Assembly (NCBI GenBank): GCA_963779485.1
Contig: CAVZYJ010000008.1
Span: forward strand, 62,001 to 126,000
From: CAVVJA01 sp963779485
GTDB taxonomy: Bacteria > Actinomycetota > Actinomycetes > Mycobacteriales > Jatrophihabitantaceae
Length of the DNA stretch: 64,000 nt
Direction: 5' to 3'
This document shows, piece after piece, positions 19,868-30,402 of the stretch. Position 1 is the first letter of the stretch. Each line of letters starts with the position of its first letter. Made by a program: the position numbers and the translations under genes. Under the pieces are notes generated by a model, which saw nothing but the letters and a program-made list of their open reading frames with translations, did no database searches and was not told where the DNA came from.

Positions 19868-20945
19868 CTACTGCCAGCGGAAGATCTTGAGCGCGACGGC
19901 GAAGCGCGACGACGCCCCAGGCGGCGAGGATCGCGAGCGCCGGGCCGCGATCGCGGCGAGCGGCCTCGCCCTCGATCATCACGGCGCGCAGCGCGTCGTT
20001 CAGCGCGGTCAGCGGCAGCGCCTGGATGAGCGGCTGGGCCGCGTCCGGGAAGCGCTCGGCGGAGAAGAACGACGCCCGAGCAGAGCCACATCGGCATCAT
20101 CACCAGGTTCATCGAGCCCGCTCACGCCCTCGAGCGTCTTCGCGCGCGAGGCGACGAGGAGGCCGAGGCCGGCGAACGCACAGCGCGCCGAGGAGGCAGA
20201 GGCGAGGAGCAGGAGCGAGCGAGCCGCGCACGGCGACGCCGAAGACGAGCCAGCCGAAGCCCAGGATGCACGGCGACCTCGAGGACGCAGGAAGACGAGG
20301 CGCGCGAGGATCTGCGCGAGCAGGAAGTCCGCTTCGCGCATCGGCGTCGCCACCAGGCGCTTCAGGAGCTTCTTCGGCTGCGCGCGTTGACGATCGAGAA
20401 GCCGATGCCCCACATGCCCGTCCCCATGAGGTTCATGCCGAGCAGGCCGGGGATGAGGAAGTCGATGTAGCGCGAGCCCTTCTCGTGCACCTCGCTCGTC
20501 GCGCACGGCGACGGGTCGCGCGCGGCCGGCGGCGCGCTGCGATGGCGTCGTCGACCTCGAGGCGGGCGATGCCGCGCGTCGGGCGGTCGGATCGAAGCGG
20601 ATACGACGAGCGGCGGTCGCCGGGCTCGACCAGGAGCGCGACCTTGCCCGGTGCGCAGCGCCTGGCGCGCCGCCTCGGCTCGATGCGACGCGAACGGCTG
20701 GGCGAGCTCGAGCGCGCGGCGACGCGCCGCGAGTCGTCGCGGCGATGCGGCGTCCGGCCGCCGCCGCGACGACGCCGACCGGAATCGGTCGGGCGGCTTG
20801 TCGCGGAAGGCGATGCCGAGCGCGAGCGCCAGGACGATCGGGAAGCCGAAGACCCAGAAGATCGCCTCCGGCTCGCGGATGAACTCGAGCAGCGCGCGCG
20901 CCGCGTGAGCTCGACGAGGGCCGGGCGGACGCGTCGCTTACTCAT
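19868..20945 (-). CDS. ABC-2 type transporter permease
   Basis: Membrane subunit of an ABC exporter, about 355 residues, heavily frame-broken. Start MSKRRVRPALVELTARALLE, then the first membrane segment AIFWVFGFPIVLALALGIAF. The C-terminal half shows FLIPGLLGMNLMGTGMWGIG, ARQPKKLLKRLVATPMREAD, LLAQILARLVFLVLEV, MMPMWLCSGVFFSAERFP and LTALNDALRAVMIEGE, typical of ABC-2 drug/lipid/polysaccharide exporters. The end is KIFRWQ. Its ATG overlaps the stop of the ATPase gene by eight bases. Confidence 0.8.
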
Positions 20946-21905
20946 CGCGCAGCTCCCGTCCGGTCAGCGAGACGAAGACGTCCTCGAGCGTCGCGCGGTG
21001 CGTCGAGAGCGTGACGAGCTCGCGCCCGCCGCGGTCGAGGCGCGGCGAGCAGCGCCGGCACGGCGTCACGTGCGAGGCGACGCCCACCGAGCCAGCGCCA
21101 GTCGGCGCCGCCGGCACGTCTCGCGACGCCGGGCAGCGCGTCGAGCGTCCGCCTCCGGCGAGCGCGGGCTCGGACGGCGAACTCGATGACGTGCGGCGCG
21201 TGCAGGCGAGGCGATCGAGCTCGGCCGGCGTGCCGAGCGCGATGACCTTGCCGTGGTCGACGATCGCCACGCGGTCGCAGAGGCGCTCGGCCTCGTCCAT
21301 GTAGTGCGTCGTCAGGAGCACGCGTGCCGCCCGTCGGCGCGGAAGCGCCTCGACCGACTCCCAGAGCTGCGCGCCGGCTCTGCGGGTCGAGGCCGGTCGT
21401 CGGCTCGTCGAGGAAGAGGATCTCGGGATCGCCGACGAGCGCGCAGGCGACGGCGAGCCGCTGCTTCTGGCCGCCGGAGAGCTTGCCGACGCGCGCGTCG
21501 CGCTTCTCCTCGAGCGAGAGGTCGCGCGAGCACGTCGCTCGGGGTCGCGCCCGCGCGCGGTAGAACGAGCGGAAGAGGCGGAGCGTCTCGACGACGGTGA
21601 GCTTGTCGGTGAGCTGCGTCTCCTGGAGCGAGATGCCGAGGCGCTCGCGCAGCTCGCTGCGCTCGTCGGTCCCAGCGGCGGCCGAGGACCTCGACGTCGC
21701 CGGCGTCGGGCGCGCGTCAGCCCCTCGAGGATCTCGATCGTCGTCGTCTTGCCGGCGCCGTTCGGGCCGAGCAGGCCGAAGCATTCGCCCGGCCGGATCT
21801 CGAGGTCGAGCCCGTCGACCGCGCGGACGTCGCCGTAGCGCTTCGCCAGGCCGCGGCAGCGGATGGCGAGCGCAACGGAGACGGCTCCGCCGCGTTCTCG
21901 CTCAT
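20938..21905 (-). CDS. ABC transporter ATP-binding protein
   Basis: Nucleotide-binding subunit, about 320 residues, partner of the ABC-2 permease downstream. Walker A GLLGPNGAGKTTTIEILEGL; Q-loop region SLQETQLTDKLTV; signature LSGGQKQRLAVACALVGDP; Walker B ILFLDEPTTGLDPQSRR; switch His in LLTTHYMDEAERLCDRVAI. The C-terminal extension (LDRGGRELVTLSTHRATLED) is typical of DrrA/NodI-type exporters. The cargo is not predictable. Start ATG at 21905; a divergent ogt gene lies 35 bases away. Frame breaks lie near 21050, 21080, 21165, 21325, 21380, 21530 and 21675. Confidence 0.88.
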
Positions 21906-21940
21906 GGGGAGCGGGAGAGTTTAGACTCGAACGAGGGGAA

Positions 21941-22457
21941 ATGAGCGCTGGAATCTTCGAGACGCCGCTCGGGCCGATGGTGGCCGTCGTGGACGGCGAG
22001 GGCGCGCTGAAGCGGCGCTCGTTCCTCCATGGCCGCGAGCGGACGGATCCCTCGGCCGAGTAGACCGACGCGCCGCCGTGCCGGGCGTCCGCGGCAGATC
22101 GCAGGAGTATTTCGCGGGAAGGCGGCAAGGCGTTCGACCTCGCGTTCGAACCCGACGGTACGGAATTCCAGCGGGACGTCTGGAGCGCGCTCGTGAAGGT
22201 GCCGTACGGCGAGCGGGCGAGCTACTCGGACATCGCGATCGCGGTCCGTCGTCCCGAGGCCGTGCGCGCCGTGGGAGCCGCCAACGGCGCCAACCCGATC
22301 GTGATCGTCGTTCCGTGCCACCGCATCCTCGGGCGGGACGGCTCGCTGACGGGTTACGGCGCGGGGCTGCCGATCAAGCGCTGGCTGCTCGATCACGAGG
22401 CCGGCCTGCGGCCCCTTCCCTTCGACCCGAAGGCGCGTCGCGCCCGAGGACCGCTAG
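21941..22457 (+). CDS. ogt: Methylated-DNA--protein-cysteine S-methyltransferase
   Basis: Suicide repair enzyme that takes the methyl group from O6-methylguanine. Starts MSAGIFETPLGPMVAVVDGE; core FQRDVWSALVKVPYGERASY, IAIAVRRPEAVRAVGAANG and IVIVVPCHRILGRDGSLTGY, with the acceptor Cys in PCHR, then GLPIKRWLLDHEA. About 170 residues. The N-terminal part has breaks near 22065 and 22112. The real stop is blurred: a TAG at 22455 fits after one break, and it would overlap the end of the convergent rlpA gene. Confidence 0.88.
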
Positions 22458-23169
22458 GGCGACCTGCCGGGACGACGATGCCCTCGAAGCCCGCGGACTC
22501 GAGCGCCGCGAGCGAGTGCTCGGCGCGCTCGCGCGTCGCGAACGGCCCGACCTTCACGCGCGTCAAGCCCCGGTACGGCTCGAGGACGACGTCGCGTGCC
22601 CGTCGCCCGGACGCGCTCGGCCTGATGCGCGCGCGCGCTCGGGATCGGCGAAGGACCCGACCTGGACGAACCAGGGCACGGCGGAAGGAACCGGCGTCGG
22701 CGTCGGGCCGGGCGAAACGACGGCGAGGCGCACGCGCCCGGTGCCCGGGCCGATCAGGTCGAGCTGCCGGCGGCTTCCTGCGAAAGGTCGACGATCCGGC
22801 CTTCGAGAACGGCCCGCGGTCGTTGATGCGGACGCGCACGCTCTGCCGTTGTCGAGGTTCGTGACTTCGACGACCGTGCCGAGCGGCAGCTCTCGATGCG
22901 CCGCCGTCAGCTGCGACGAGTCGTAGATCTCGCCCGGAGGCGGTCGGCTTCCCCTCGAAGCCGTCGTCGCCGCCGTACCAGGAGGCGACCCCTTCCTCGC
23001 GACCAGGCGGAGCGCCGGCGAAGTCGAAATCGGCGCCGGCGCGGCGGGCGGGAAGGCGCGCGGAGCGGCGCGGCGGGCGCCGGCGGAGTCGGCGCGCGTG
23101 GCGTCGCGCAGCCGGCGCCGAGGGCGATCGCGAGGGCACGCGAGAATCCGGAGCGGCGTCTCGGCTCAA
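22454..23169 (-). CDS. rlpA: RlpA-like septal ring lipoprotein with SPOR domain
   Basis: Double-psi beta-barrel lytic transglycosylase that cleaves naked glycan strands at the septum. The N-terminus reads RRRSGFSRALAIALGAGCAT, with a lipobox-like Cys. The barrel is EEGVASWYGGDDGFEGKPTA, SGEIYDSSQLTAAHRELPLG, TVVEVTNLDNGQSVRVRIND and RGPFSKGRIVDLSQEAARQL. A SPOR domain follows: PWFVQVGSFADPERARAHQA, LTRVKVGPFATRERAEHSL and LESAGFEGIVVPAG. TTG at 23169 would overlap the purB stop as TTGA; one base seems missing just after it. Many frame breaks. Confidence 0.8.
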
Positions 23170-24611
23170 ACGCGGACCGGACGCGGTCTCGAATCTCGGC
23201 CACGCCTTCGAGCGCGGGGTCGAGCTCCTCGCCGCACGAAGATCTCGACCTGCTCCGGACAGCGCGCCGACGAGCTTCTCCGGGCCGCGCGGCGGCCTCG
23301 AGCTCGTCGCGGCCGTCATGCCGAACGCCGCGTCCGCGGCGATCCGCTCGAAGAGGTCGGGCATGCCCGCCTTCGCGGGCGGCGCGGTCCGCCGACGCGC
23401 GCGCGTGCACGCGCAGCTTCTCGTGGAGCTCCTGGCGGTCGCCGCCCCGTCGCACGGCTTCCATGAGGAGGTTCTCGGTGGCCAGGAACGGCGACTGCTC
23501 GAGCAGCCGCCGGCGCGAGACCTCGGGATGCACGACGAGTCCGCCCGGCCACGTTCTCGAGCAGGATCAGGATCGCGTCGGCCGCGAGGAAGGCCTCGGG
23601 CACGGCGATGCGCTTGTTGGCGGAGTCGTCGAGGCTCCGCTCGAGCCACTGCGTCGCGGCGGTCATCGCCGTGTCGAGCGAGAGCGCGATGACGTGGCGC
23701 GCGAGCGCGCAGATGCGCTCCGCGCGCATCGGGTTGCGCTTGTAGGGCATGGCGGACGAGCCGACCTGGCCGGCCTCGAACGGCTCTTCGAGCTCGCCGT
23801 CGTGCTGCAGCAGGCGCAGGTCGGTGCCGATCTTGTGCGCCGACTGCGCGAGGCCCGAGAGCGCGTGCACGACCGCGTCGTCCTGCTTGCGCGAATAGGT
23901 CTGGCCCGAGACGAGCTGCCGCCGCGCGAAACCGGCGCGCCGCGCGAGGGCGGCGTCGAGCTCCTCGACCTTCGCGGAGTCGCCGTCGAAGAGCAGCAGG
24001 AAGGAGGCCTGGCGTGCCGGTCGCGCCCTTGGCTCCGAGGAAGCGCAAGCCCGCGCGGGCGCCGCGGATCGCCTCGAGGTCCATGAGCAGGTCCGACGCC
24101 CAGAGCGCCGCGCGCTTGCCGACCGTCGTGGGCTGTGCCGGCTGGTAGTGCGTGTAGGCGAGCGCCGGCAGGTCGCGGTGCGCCAGCGCGAAGTCGCGCA
24201 GGCGCCGCAGAACCGCGACGAGCCGCCGCTCGACGAGCGTCGAGGCCGTCGCGCATCTGGATGCAGGTCGGCGTTGTCCGTGACGTAGGCCGACGTGGCG
24301 CCCCAGTGGATGATGCCGCGCGCCGCGGGCGCCGCCGCGCCGAAGACGCGCACGTGCGCCATGACGTCGTGCCGCGTCGCGCTGCTCTTCCTTCGCCGCC
24401 GCCTCGAAGTCGATGTCGGCGAGGTGCGCGCCGCATCTGCGCGATCGCCTCGTCGGGGATCGGGAGGCCGAGCCGCCGCTCCTCCTCGGCGAGCCAGAGC
24501 CAGAGGCGCCGCCAGGTCTCGAACTTGAATTGGGCCGAGAAGATGCGGCGACATCTCGGCCGAGGCGTAGCGCTCGGCGAGGGGGTGGCCGGCCCGGTCA
24601 GCCCTGGTCAC
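23166..24611 (-). CDS. purB: Adenylosuccinate lyase
   Basis: Catalyses two fumarate-releasing steps in purine synthesis. From GTG 24611: VTRADRAGHPLAERYASAEM, FKFETWRRLWL, VMAHVRVFGAAAPAARGIIH (catalytic His region), WGATSAYVTDNADL, the signature SSAMPYKRNPMRAERICALA and TAATQWLERSLDDSANKRIA. The C-terminal domain reads LLMEAVRRGGDRQELHEKLR. About 480 residues. Frame breaks are dense (near 24550, 24430, 24390, 24250, 24010, 23550, 23390 and 23240). The start lies inside the end of the zinc-ribbon gene, so the two are translationally linked. Confidence 0.9.
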
Positions 24612-24809
24612 TGCCGGCGTCTTCTCCCGAGGAGGAACTGCGTCGGGCTCGTCGTTGCCGCAGACCAGGCACTGGGCCTCCGAGATCCGCGAGCCCTCCA
24701 TCTCGAAGATGTAGGAGGGCGTCGTGCAGGTCTGGCAGATGAGGTAGTCGATCTCGCGGTCCTCGGCGGGATTGGGCTGCGGGGACCGCTGAGTCTCCAT
24801 GCGCGTCAT
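24598..24809 (-). CDS. Small zinc-ribbon protein upstream of purB
   Basis: About 70 residues: MTRMETQRSPQPNPAEDREI, then DYLICQTCTTPSYIFEMEG and SRISEAQCLVCGNDEPDAV. The two CxxC pairs 25 residues apart look like a zinc ribbon. One frame shift near 24645 leads to SSSGEDAGSDQG and the stop at 24598. It overlaps the purB start, so it could be a regulator or partner expressed with PurB, but no function is known to me. The gene is divergent from rmuC. Confidence 0.6.
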
Positions 24810-24882
24810 TTTCGCACGGATCCGGGGTCCTTCCCGTCCGCTCGGACATCATCTGTCCCGGCCCGGGGCGACAATGTCTGGC

Positions 24883-25994
24883 ATGAGCACCTCGTGGCTG
24901 GGATTCGGCTGGGCGTCCGGCCGCCGCGGCGCTCTCGTCGGTCGCCTCGCGGCGATCGTCGCGCTCGCGCTGCGCGTCGCGATCGCGGAAGCGTCGGCGC
25001 AGCTCGGACCGCGTGCTCGCGGAGTCGGCCGCGCGCGGCAGGCCGCCGAGGCGTCGACCGCCGGTTCGAGGAGATGCGCCGCTCGGTCGAGGCCCGCGTG
25101 CAGGGCGTCGAGCAGCGCGCTGGCGGACGGCCAGAAGAACCGTCACCGACCACCTCGGCCAGTCGGGCCGGCTCCTCCAGGACGTCGGCGAGAAGATGGG
25201 CCGCATCTACGAGGCGTCGCAGCAAGATCGAGAAGCTCGCGGGCGAAGTGACGCGCCTCGAGGACCTGCTGAAGCCGCCGAAGCTGCGCGGCACCCTCGG
25301 CGAGACGTTCCTCGAGCAGGCGCTCGCGCAGGTCCTGCCGCCGCGGTGCTGGAAGATGCAGTACCGATTCGGCGACGCCGTCGTGGACGCGGCGATCTTC
25401 GTCGGCGAGACGGATCGTGCCGTCGACAGCAAGTTTCCGCTCGGAGAACTTCCGCCGGTCGCGCGAGGCGGCCGAGGAGGCGGAGCGACGCCGCGCGCTG
25501 CGCGACTTCGGCGCGGACGTCCGCCGGCACGTCGAGGCGATCCGCCGCACGCTACATCCGGCCGGACGCCGGCACGTGCGACTTCGCGCTCATGTACGTG
25601 CCGGCCGAGGCCGTCTACAGCGAGATCGCAGCGAGAGGACGGCGAGGCCGTCGCTCGCGGACTACGCCGTCGAGCGGCGCGTCATCCCGGTCTCGCCGCG
25701 CCTCCTCTACGCGTACCTCTCGACGGTCGCGATGGGGCTGAAGGGCCTCGAGCTCCAGCAGAACGCGCGCGAGATCGGCGAGAAGCTCGCGGAGCTCGAC
25801 GCGGCTCTGGGGCAAGGTCGAGGAGCCGTTCGGCAAGCTCGGCGCGCATCTGGCGAACACGCAGAAGCAGTACGAGCCGAGACAGCCGCGCGCTCGACCG
25901 CTTCGCCGCCGCGCCTCGACGGCGTCGCGCGATCGCGCCGAGGAGAAGCTCGACAGACCGAGGCGCGCGCGCTGCCGCTGCTGCCGCCCTCTGA
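24883..25994 (+). CDS. rmuC: DNA recombination protein RmuC
   Basis: RmuC-family protein that limits DNA inversions, with an N-terminal membrane anchor, coiled coil and a nuclease-like domain. After a damaged N-terminus (MSTSWLGFG) the coiled coil reads RRSVEARVQGVEQRL and TDHLGQSGRLLQDVGEKMG. The family core follows: LKPPKLRGTLGETFLEQAL, LPPRCWKMQYRFGDAVVDAA, DSKFPLENFRR, CDFALMYVPAEAVYSEIA, YAVERRVIPVSPRLLYAYL and MGLKGLELQQNAREIGEKL. The end at 25994 is a guess. Start ATG 24883, with an in-frame ATG at 24874. Many frame breaks. Confidence 0.85.
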
Positions 25995-26038
25995 CGGGGC
26001 CGCGGGGCGCTCCGGCGGTCCGCCGCCGGACCGTCTGA

Positions 26039-26044
26039 TAGAAT
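26039..26044 (+). promoter_or_regulatory. -10 element of the arginine deiminase operon
   Basis: TAGAAT lies 19 bases before the arcA ATG, right after the rmuC end. No clear -35 hexamer and no Arg-responsive operator are recognised. Confidence 0.4.
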
Positions 26045-26063
26045 TCGCCGTTTTTCGCGGCCT

Positions 26064-27362
26064 ATGAGCCTTCACGTCACCTCCGAGATCGGCAAGCTGA
26101 AGTCCGTCCTCGTGCACCTGCCGGGGCCGGAGATCGACCGGATGGTGCCGTCGATGATGGAGGAGCTGCTCTTCGACGACATCCTCTACGGCAGCCGGGC
26201 GCGCGAGGAGCATCGGCGGTTTCAGCAGGTCCTCGGCTTCGTCGCCGACGAGGTGCTCGACGTCCAGCAGCTGCTCGAGGAGGTGCTCGCCGTCCCCGAG
26301 CAGCGCGCGGCGATCCTGGAGGACCTCGGGCCGGACGCTCTCGTGGGGGCCGGACATGGACGACCGCCTGCAGGACCTCGGCGCCGGAGGCCCTCGCCGC
26401 GGCGCTCGTGACCGGGATCGAGCGCCCGGCGCAGCGAGATCGCGCAGTCGACGGACGAGCTCTACTACCTGCCGCCCGTGCCGAACTACTTCTTCCAGCG
26501 CGACCCGCTCGTCGTCGTCGGCGACCGGGCGATCCGCGGCTCGATGGCGACGCCGGCGCGCCTGCGCGAGCCGCTCCTGTCCGGGCTACGTCTTCCAGTT
26601 CCACCCGCGGTTCGAGACCGAGGGCGGCCGCTTCTGGTTTCGGGAGTTCTCCGCCGGACTACGGCGGCCGTCAGTCCGTACGCGCGCATGCGCCCGACGC
26701 TCGAGGGCGGCGACGTGCTCGTGCTGCGGGACGACATCCTCGCGATCGGCTATTCGGAGCGGACGGAGAAGACGACGATCGAGCGGCTGGCCGAGTCGTT
26801 CAAGGCGCAGAGGTCGCCGATCAAGCGGATCTTCGTCGTCGCGATCCCTCCGGCGCGCTCGTACATGCACCTCGACACCGTCTTCACGGTCATCTCGCGC
26901 GACGAGTGCCTCGTCTACGGCCCGATGATCCTGCCCGACGGCGCCGGAGGAGGCCGACGTCTACGAGTGCGACCTGACGAAGCGCGAGATCACCTGGACG
27001 ACGGAGAAGGATCTGCTCTCGGCGCTGCGGACGCAGAAGATGGACCTGAAGCCGATCCGCTGCGGCGGGAGACGATCCGATCGCCGAGCGCCGCGAGCAG
27101 TGGACCGACGGCGCCAATGCCTTCGCGATGGCCCCGGGCGTCATCCTCATCTACGACCGCAACGAGCGCACGGCCGAGGAGCTCGCGCGAAGCCGGCTAC
27201 CGCGTCGTCGACGAGGCGGATCTGCTCCTCGGCAACGACCGACCTCCAGCTGCGCAAGAAGAAGAAGTACGTGATCGCCTCGCCGCGCACGAGCTGTCCC
27301 GGGCCCGCGGCGGCCCGCGCTGCATGGCGATGCCGCTGGAGCGCGAGGACGTCGCTCCGTGA
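26064..27362 (+). CDS. arcA: Arginine deiminase
   Basis: Hydrolyses arginine to citrulline and ammonia. MSLHVTSEIGKLKSVLVHLP starts the protein; PNYFFQRDPLVVVGD has the conserved Asp, FETEGGRFWFREF and LEGGDVLVLRDDILAIG the core, and ARSYMHLDTVFTVI the catalytic His. The end RGGPRCMAMPLERE holds the active-site Cys. About 430 residues, slightly longer than standard ADI. Frame breaks occur near 26350, 26385, 26435, 26585, 26660, 26950, 27075 and 27190. First gene of arcA-arcC-arcB; its TGA overlaps the next GTG. Confidence 0.92.
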
Positions 27363-28391
27363 TCGCCCTCGCGCCCGCTGTCCGTCGTCGGGACGGACGC
27401 CTTGATCAACCGGACGCCGTTCTTCTCGTTCGTCCGGCCGCTCGCCGTCGTGGCGTTCGGCGGCAACGCGCTCCTGCGGCCGGAGGACTCGGGCACGACG
27501 GCGGAGCAGCTCGACCGCGCCCGCGAGGCGGTCCGGCACCTGCTGCCGATCCTGGGCCGCGGCTACGAGCTCGTCGTCGTGCACGGCAACGGCCCGCAGG
27601 TCGGCAACATCCTCATCCAGGCGGAGGCCGCCGCCGACCGGATCCCGCCGCAGACTCTCGACTTCTGCGTCGCGCAGACCGAGGGCTCGATCGGGCTTCC
27701 TGCTCGAGCTCGCGCTTCGGCAACGAGCTTGACGCAGCGCCGGCTTCCGCAAGGAGGTCGTCACGATCGTGACGCAGGTGCAGGTGGACGCGGCGGACCC
27801 GGCGTTCGGCAAGCCGTCGAAGCCGATCGGGCCGTTCTTCTCGGCCGAGAAGGCGGCGAAGCTGATGGAGGAGACCGGCTGGACGATGGTCGAGGACTCC
27901 GGCCGCGGCTGGCGCAAGGTCGTCGCGTCGCCGCAGCCGCATCGCGATCCGCGGCGTCGACGTCGCCGCGGCGCTCATCAATCGCGGACACATCGTCATC
28001 GCGGCCGGCGGAGGCGGCGTGCCGGTCGTCGTGACGGACGAGGGCGAGGTCCGCGGCGTCGAGGCCGTGATCGACAAGGACTACGCGGCTTCGATGCTCG
28101 CCGCCGTCGCTGCAGGCGGACCTCTTCATCGTGCTGACCGGCGTCGAGCGCGTCTCGCGCGACTTCGGCAAGCCGACGCGAGCAGCGCGCTGCCGGAGAT
28201 CGACGTCCGCGACGGCGCGAGCGCTGCTCGCCGAGGGGCAGTTTCCGCCGGGAAGCATGGGGCCGAAGATCGACGCGGCGATCCGCTACGTCGAGGCCGG
28301 CGGCCGCGAGGTCCTCATCACGCGCGCCGAGTCGCTCGGCGACGCCCTCGAGGGAAAGACGGGAACGCGCATTCGGGAGACGACCGCATGA
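27359..28391 (+). CDS. arcC: Carbamate kinase
   Basis: Transfers the phosphate of carbamoyl phosphate to ADP, the ATP-yielding step of the ADI pathway. After a noisy N-terminus: LAVVAFGGNALLRPEDSG, LVVVHGNGPQVGNILIQAE, FCVAQTEGSIG, VTQVQVDAADPAFGKPSKPI, GPFFSAEKAAKLMEETGW and HIVIAAGGGGVPVV. The C-terminus is GSMGPKIDAAIRYVEAGG and VLITRAESLGDALEG. About 320 residues. I take GTG 27359 (overlap with arcA stop); TTG 27402 is an alternative. Frame breaks near 27470, 27700, 27730, 27940, 28110 and 28180. Confidence 0.9.
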
Positions 28392-29321
28392 AACGCGACT
28401 ACGTCAACGAGAACGACTGGAGGCGCCGAAGACATCGCGGCGATGCTCGATCTCGCCGCGCGCGTGAAGGCGATCGCCCGCGCGCTACCGCGGCGCGCTC
28501 TCGCGGGCAAGACGCTCGCGATGATCTTCGAGAAGTCGTCGACGCGCACGCGCGTGTCCTTCGAGGCCGGGATGTTCCAGCTCGGCGGTCTCGGGATGTT
28601 CCTCTCGTCGCGCGACCTCCAGCTCGGACGCGGCGAGCCGATCTCCGACACGGCGAAGGTCCTCTCGCGCTACGTCGACGGCGATCATGGCGCGCGTCTT
28701 CGCGCAGGCGACGGTGGACGGACTCGCCGCGCACGCGTCCGATCCCGGTGATCAACGGTCTGTCGGACCTGCTGCACCCGTGTCAGGCCCTCGCGGATTT
28801 TCAGACGGTCGCGGGAACGCTTCGGCGGCGCGAAGGGCTTTCCGCTCTGCTACGTCGGCGACGGAAACAACGTGGCGCACAGCCTGCTCGTGACCGGCGC
28901 CAAGCTCGGCGCGCGGCGTCTCGGTCGTGACGCCGACCGGGTTCGAGCCGAGCCCGGAGGTCGTCGGGCTGGGCGCGCAGGCCGCGGCGCGGAGACCGGC
29001 GGCTCGATCCGCGTCACGACGTCGCTCGAGGAGGGGCTCGCCGGCGCGCGGGCCGTCTACACGGACGTCTGGGCCTCGATGGGTCAGGAGGAGGAGGCCG
29101 CGGAGCGCGTGAAGCGCGTTCGCGCGGCTACGCGGTCACGACGCGCGTGTTCGGCATGGCGGCCGCGGACGCGATCTTCCTCCACTGCCTGCCCGGCCCA
29201 TCGCGGCGAGGAGGTCGAGGCGGCGGTGATCGACGGGCCGCGTCCGCGGTGTTCGATCAGGCCGAGAACCGGCTCCACGCGCAGAAGGCGCTGCTGCTCA
29301 CGCTGCTCGGCAGCCGCATGA
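28388..29321 (+). CDS. arcB: Ornithine carbamoyltransferase
   Basis: Here probably catabolic: splits citrulline with phosphate into ornithine and carbamoyl phosphate. MKRDYVNENDW starts at an ATGA overlap. The carbamoyl-phosphate loop EKSSTRTRVSFEAGMFQLGG, the HPCQALADFQT motif, LCYVGDGNNVAHSLLVTGAK and the ornithine-binding FLHCLPAHRGEEVEAAVIDG are all visible across frame breaks (near 28425, 28683, 28742, 28830, 28915, 29125, 29200 and 29250). About 310 residues. The biosynthetic enzyme ArgF is identical in motifs; the operon with arcA and arcC argues for arginine breakdown. Confidence 0.88.
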
Positions 29322-30368
29322 GCGAGGCGCCGCGCGGATGCGCCGTTCGGCCCGCCTCGTCGCGCCGGAGCGGTCTCGTGGCGATCGCTCGCCGTCGCTC
29401 GTCGCTGTCGTCTGGCGGGCTCGCGTCTCCTCTTCCAGCCGCGCCGCGCCTCCCCGTCCGGTCCGCGAGCGCCGCGCAATCCGGCGACCGTGACGGTCGA
29501 CGAGCGTCGAGCTGAAGAGCGGAGGCGTCGCGCCGAGCGCCCGAACGGTCGCGACAGCTCGCGCGGGGCGCACGCGTCGAGGTCCGCCGCGACGACGGAC
29601 GGTCTCTGGGTCGCGGTCCGGCGGCGGCGGGCCAGGGTTCGTGCCCGTCGAGACGGTCGAGCGCGACTCGGATCGCGACGCGCGCGAGCGGCGCGCCTCG
29701 ACGGTCTTCTCGTTCTCGCCGGTCTCCGGCGTCGTCGCCGAGGACACGGAGCTGCGCGCTCGCTCCCTTCCCGCTCGCGGCCCGAGTCGGGCAATCTCGC
29801 GCAAGGGAGACGGTCGTCCGGGTCTACTCGGTGGACCACGACTACTACGCGCTGCGCGGGTCCGGACGGCGGTCTCGCGTTCGTCGAGTCGTCGCGCGTG
29901 GACCTGATCTCCGCCGATCCGAGCGCAGCCCGCCGTCACGCCGGCCAAGCGAGCGCGCTCTCAAGAACTCTCGAGGTGACCGACGCTGACGGCAGCCCGC
30001 TGCCGGAGGCGCCGGGAGCGCAGGACAGGTGCTGCGCGAACGAGACGCCGCCTCCGGCGTCGTCCCGCCGCCCGCGGCGACGGCGGGGCGAGACGTCGCC
30101 GCGGAGCGCTGCTCGACACGCGTCGATCCCGCGTACCCGGATGCGGCCCGCCGGGCCGGACGTCGAGGGCACCGTCGTTCTCGACGTGACGATCGACGCC
30201 GACGGCACAGGTCACGGCACGTCGAGGTCGTGCGCGGCCTGCCGCTCGGCCTGTCGGAGAGCGGCCGTCGCGGCGGTCCGCGCTGGCAGTACCGGCCGGC
30301 GCGCGGCGAGGCGGGCCCGGTCGCGTCCCGCAAGGAGGTTCGCATCGAGTTCCGGCTGCGCAGCCTGA
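29318..30368 (+). CDS. TonB C-terminal domain protein
   Basis: About 350 residues; only the last 90 are clear. They read VEGTVVLDVTIDADGTV, VEVVRGLPLGLSESAVAAVR and WQYRPARGEAGPV, ending KEVRIEFRL, the TonB C-terminal (energy transducer) fold preceded by AYPDAARRAG. The middle is Pro/Ala/Thr-rich and carries an FSPVSGVVAEDTELRAR segment. The N-terminus starting at ATG 29318 is basic and frame-broken, so I cannot confirm a membrane anchor. It overlaps the arcB stop, so it seems part of the operon or a read-through neighbour. Partner receptors are not in the window. Confidence 0.65.
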
Positions 30369-30385
30369 TCGGTCGCCGCGCGGTC

Positions 30386-30391
30386 TATAAT
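30386..30391 (+). promoter_or_regulatory. -10 element of FHA-GAF-cyclase gene
   Basis: Perfect TATAAT followed by TTTTCG and, 11 bases later, the ATG at 30403: a very short leader. No -35 consensus is visible at the usual distance. Confidence 0.45.
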
Positions 30392-30402
30392 TTTTCGATC
30401 CG

